In this document: positions 5,108 through 7,339 of the stretch, piece after piece | Numbering within the stretch: position 1 is the first letter of the stretch | Layout of the letters: every line of letters starts with the position of its first letter | Assembly (NCBI GenBank): GCA_964475545.1 | Contig: CAYYXF010000068.1 | Location: 1 to 7,339, forward strand | DNA length: 7,339 nucleotides | From: DASPTR01 sp964475545 | GTDB lineage: Archaea > Thermoproteota > Bathyarchaeia > Bathyarchaeales > Bathycorpusculaceae | Direction of reading: 5' to 3' | The notes under the pieces: model-generated | Seen by the model: the letters and a program-made list of their open reading frames with translations, nothing else | What the model was told of the DNA's origin: nothing | Databases searched by the model: none | Translations under genes and position numbers: made by a program

Positions 5108-5935
5108 ATGGAAGAAGAAAATGTAAAGAAAATAGTCCGAGAAGGCTATGCAAAGATTGCCAAGAAAGATAACTCCTGCTGTGCTCAAGCAGATACCCCC
5201 TGCTGCATGCCCGAGACAAGGGAAGAAGTCAGCAGGAGAATCGGTTACAGCACAAGCGAAATTGAGTCTGTTCCCGAAGGCGCCAACCTGGGTCTTGGGT
5301 GTGGCAATCCTGTTGCGCTTGCGTCTTTGAAAGAAGGAGAAACCGTTCTTGACCTCGGCTCAGGAGGGGGATTCGATTGTTTTCTGGCGGCCAACAGAGT
5401 CGGCAAAAAAGGCAAAGTCATCGGCGTAGACATGACCCCAGAAATGATAGACAAGGCAAGAGAAAACGCCCGAAAAAGCGCATACAGGAACGTCGAGTTC
5501 AGACTTGGAGAGATCGAGAACCTGCCAGTAGCAGATGACACAGCCGATGTAGTGATCTCAAATTGCGTAATCAACCTTTCGCCAGACAAGAAGCGCGTGT
5601 TCGAAGAAGCGTTCAGAGTCCTGAAATCCACTGGCAGACTAATGGTCTCAGACATTGTCCTACTGAAGGAACTTCCAAAAATCGTAAAAGAAAACGTGAG
5701 GGCATACGTTGGATGCGTTGCTGGCGCCGAAATGAAAGACAAATATCTACAAATGATCAAAGAAGCGGGCTTTGAGAAAGTCAAAATCGTTGAGGAAACA
5801 CCGTTTGCTGTCGAATACATGATAAACGACCCCGCGGCAAAAGCAGTCATCAAGGCTTCAAAATTGTCTACTGAAAAAGTAAAAGAGATAGCCAACACTG
5901 TGGCAAGCATCAAGGTCTTTGGGACAAAACCTTAA
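5108..5935 (+). CDS. arsM: Arsenite S-adenosylmethionine methyltransferase
   Basis: A 275-residue cytosolic enzyme that methylates As(III) stepwise with SAM, yielding methylated and partly volatile arsenicals. The SAM-binding Rossmann motif is VLDLGSGGGFDCFLA (80-94), with GVDMTPEMIDKAR (106-118) as motif II. ENLPVADDTADVVISNCVINLSPDK (137-161) is the ArsM-specific core. Cysteines C65 (GLGCGNP), C153 (SNCVINL) and C203 (VGCVAGA) correspond to the three As(III)-binding or catalytic cysteines of characterised ArsM. N-terminal SCC (24-25) and PCC (32-33) pairs would supply the disulfide-forming fourth cysteine. Length is typical for archaeal and bacterial ArsM. It is translated from a near-perfect SD within the AbrB-like operon and is followed 48 bp later by a nitroreductase. 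Confidence 0.95.
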   Translation: MEEENVKKIVREGYAKIAKKDNSCCAQADTPCCMPETREEVSRRIGYSTSEIESVPEGANLGLGCGNPVALASLKEGETVLDLGSGGGFDCFLAANRVGKKGKVIGVDMTPEMIDKARENARKSAYRNVEFRLGEIENLPVADDTADVVISNCVINLSPDKKRVFEEAFRVLKSTGRLMVSDIVLLKELPKIVKENVRAYVGCVAGAEMKDKYLQMIKEAGFEKVKIVEETPFAVEYMINDPAAKAVIKASKLSTEKVKEIANTVASIKVFGTKP

Positions 5936-5983
5936 CTCCTAACGTTCAAAGGTTCCAGCGTGCTTCAGGTCGGTAGTGTCTGC

Positions 5984-6748
5984 ATGAAGACAAAACCCTA
6001 TGACGAAATCATCAAAGAAAGAAGAATGCTGCTCAAGTCTCTGAGCATCAAGCATGAGGAGTGGGAATCGCATCAGCGCAAAGGCATCCCTCCTCCTCCC
6101 CTCGAGAAACCATACCCCGAAGATGGTCTTCTGATTGAGTTGATGAGACCTGATGACATGAATCTTGGAAACATCTCATTGGCAAAAGCAATAAAACAAC
6201 GGGAGAGCCGCAGAAAGCATACGTTGGAAGCCCTTAAGCTTGAGGAACTCTCGTTTCTATTGTGGGCAACGCAAGGACTGAAATCCATCGACAAAAACAA
6301 GGTGTGGACGAGACGAACCGTCCCATCAGCCGGTGCACGGCATCCATTTGAAACATACTTGATCGTAAACAGAGTAGAAGGCCTTGAACCGGGCGTTTAC
6401 AGATACCTTCCAATTGAACACAAGCTGCTCTTGGTTAACGACAATAAGCCGCTTCCAGACCAAGTTTCAGAAGCATGCTGGGGGCAGACTTTCGTCGGGG
6501 AGGCTGCCGTCGTCTTCGTATGGGCCGCGGTTCCCTATCGCGCTGAGTGGCGCTACAGCGTAGTCGCCTACAAAGGAATCTTGGTCGACATAGGTCATGT
6601 CTGCCAGAACCTCTACCTTGCCTGTGAAGCGATCGGTGCTGGTGCATGCGCGATCGGGGCTTACGAGCAGAAAATGATGGATGCCCTGATAGGTGTTGAC
6701 GGAGAAAACGAATTCACGATTTACCTAGCACCAGTGGGTAAAGTCTAG
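5984..6748 (+). CDS. SagB-type nitroreductase-family FMN oxidoreductase
   Basis: A 254-residue flavoprotein of the nitroreductase fold, SagB/ThcOx subgroup, normally an FMN-bound homodimer. RESRR at 73-77 and PSAGARHPFETY (114-125) contribute FMN phosphate and isoalloxazine contacts. DIGHVCQNLYLACEAIGAGACAIGAY (202-227) is the second FMN region and dimer interface. The proline-rich IPPPPLEKPYP (35-45) is the usual lead-in of this subgroup. SagB-like enzymes include peptide azoline dehydrogenases, but no cyclodehydratase or precursor peptide is nearby, so a general reductase is as likely. An in-frame GTG at 5960 is an alternative start. No clear TATA box lies in the 48 bp after arsM, so it is probably transcribed with arsM. 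A link to arsenic is inferred from position only. Confidence 0.85.
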   Translation: MKTKPYDEIIKERRMLLKSLSIKHEEWESHQRKGIPPPPLEKPYPEDGLLIELMRPDDMNLGNISLAKAIKQRESRRKHTLEALKLEELSFLLWATQGLKSIDKNKVWTRRTVPSAGARHPFETYLIVNRVEGLEPGVYRYLPIEHKLLLVNDNKPLPDQVSEACWGQTFVGEAAVVFVWAAVPYRAEWRYSVVAYKGILVDIGHVCQNLYLACEAIGAGACAIGAYEQKMMDALIGVDGENEFTIYLAPVGKV

Positions 6749-6754
6749 TTTTTT
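6749..6754 (+). terminator. Possible T-run terminator after the nitroreductase gene
   Basis: Six T residues directly follow the TAG stop codon. A short GAGC-GTGT-GCTC hairpin lies just after the run rather than before it, so only the U-tract supports termination. Confidence 0.25.
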
Positions 6755-6830
6755 GAGCGTGTGCTCTCTCGTCGTGAGTTTCGAAAGGTTCAAAAAAGTT
6801 CGCGCTCCAGTAAGAGCTGAGGAGAATTGC

Positions 6831-7298
6831 TTGAAGATTCTGATTGTATATGACACGGCTTCTGTCAACAGGAACACGGAGAAAGTTGCAAGGGCAATGA
6901 GTGAGGTTCTCAAAGAAAGAGGGTTTGATGTTGACTGTCTATACGTTGGGGATGTTGACCCTGCAGGTGTGAGGAATTATGATTGCGTCTTGGCCGGGTC
7001 GCCTACGCAGTGGCTGAAGGCAACAGGGCCTATTATGCAATTTCTGGACAGGTTTGCTGAAGATGAGTTTTCTGGAAAGCTTGCCGCGGCATTTGACACA
7101 CAGTTACAACGCATGATGAGTGGAAACGCAGCAAAGGGGATAGAAAAGAAGCTCGAAAAACTCGGTTTCAAAATGGTCATACCGTCTTTGGTTACCTACG
7201 TTGAAGGCAGGAACGTGTATGAAATGTATCTGAAAGAGGGAGAACTGGAGAAAGCAAAGAAATACGCTGAAGACTTGGCAAAAGCCCTCGCCTCATAA
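6831..7298 (+). CDS. Flavodoxin family protein
   Basis: A 155-residue flavodoxin-like FMN protein, a low-potential electron carrier or a domain related to NAD(P)H:quinone oxidoreductases. MKILIVYDTASVNRNTEKVARAM (1-23) is the first strand and phosphate-binding loop. DCVLAGSPTQWLKATGPIMQFLDR (51-74) is the 50s loop that covers the flavin. KLAAAFDTQLQRMMSGNAAKGIEKKLEKLGFKMV (83-116) forms the 90s region and next helix. The frame is open back to 6753, but the TTG at 6831 is chosen because GAGGAGA lies 5 nt before it and the first flavodoxin strand begins there. It follows the nitroreductase by 82 bp, where a possible T-run and a weak TATA-like TTCAAAAAAG at about 6789-6798 leave its cotranscription unsettled. 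Electron delivery to the upstream enzymes is conceivable but unproven. Confidence 0.85.
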   Translation: MKILIVYDTASVNRNTEKVARAMSEVLKERGFDVDCLYVGDVDPAGVRNYDCVLAGSPTQWLKATGPIMQFLDRFAEDEFSGKLAAAFDTQLQRMMSGNAAKGIEKKLEKLGFKMVIPSLVTYVEGRNVYEMYLKEGELEKAKKYAEDLAKALAS

Positions 7299-7339
7299 GC
7301 ATCGTTGTCTGCTTCGACTAAATCTCCATTTTCCCGTCT

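Noticed and set aside
5245..5913. Long open frame antisense to arsM (222 codons, minus strand)
   Set aside because: It is fully opposite a well-supported arsM. Its product is serine/threonine-rich with no family motif, a typical antisense shadow.
4852..5935. Possible mercury-methylation locus, suggested by the HgcAB-associated-like protein
   Set aside because: No hgcA (corrinoid protein) or hgcB (ferredoxin) is present in the window. The partner gene is clearly arsM.
5928..5954. AACCTT...AAGGTT inverted repeat after the arsM stop
   Set aside because: The arms are only 6 bp with a 15-nt loop and no T-run, so it is not distinguishable from chance.
1..7339. CRISPR array, tRNA/rRNA, insertion sequence or prophage
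   Set aside because: No regularly spaced direct repeats, no tRNA-like cloverleaf, no transposase and no terminal inverted repeats were seen on either strand.

Overview
The window looks like archaeal chromosome of moderate G+C content. TATA boxes of the form ATTTAAAT or TTTATA lie a short distance upstream of most genes. Several genes appear leaderless or have very short leaders, while genes inside operons carry good Shine-Dalgarno (SD) sequences (for example GGGAGGTG before arsM). Some starts are TTG. The protein repertoire (ICMT-like methyltransferase, YpeA-like GNAT, one-domain ParB-like protein, cysteine-rich AbrB-type regulator, ArsM, SagB-type nitroreductase) would suit an anaerobic mesophilic archaeon, perhaps of the Bathyarchaeia type. 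The lineage is inference and was not tested.

Left part (1-2846): housekeeping and accessory genes. An isoprenylcysteine-carboxylmethyltransferase-like membrane protein runs in from the left edge. It converges on two minus-strand genes, a YpeA-like acetyltransferase and a small ParB/Srx-like protein. A VOC (glyoxalase-fold) protein diverges from the ParB-like gene, sharing one symmetrical A+T box. Then come a previously uncalled 54-residue, two-helix membrane protein with a leaderless promoter and a low-molecular-weight phosphatase-family protein. A tiny zinc-ribbon protein follows at 2976-3128.

Right part (3218-7298): an arsenic-resistance island, all on the plus strand. It comprises arsR (ArsR/SmtB repressor with a CVC metal motif), acr3 (arsenite efflux permease), a small Cys-rich AbrB/SpoVT-type DNA-binding protein, arsM (arsenite S-adenosylmethionine methyltransferase), a SagB-type nitroreductase and a flavodoxin. 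As(III) sensing, export and methylation are all represented. The two flavoproteins could supply reducing power, but that is only inferred from position. No classical arsenate reductase is present; the phosphatase-family protein upstream is the only, weak, candidate.

The most striking non-coding structures are three. A 26-bp near-perfect palindrome has the arsR TATA box at its exact centre. A related half-site, AACAACNNATTTAAAT, occurs at the acr3 promoter. A perfect 12-bp inverted repeat, with arm centres 40 bp apart, brackets the TATA box of the AbrB-arsM unit. Together they suggest two regulatory circuits, ArsR on arsR/acr3 and perhaps the Cys-rich AbrB protein on its own operon with arsM. 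No tRNA, rRNA, CRISPR array, insertion sequence or long repeat was seen.
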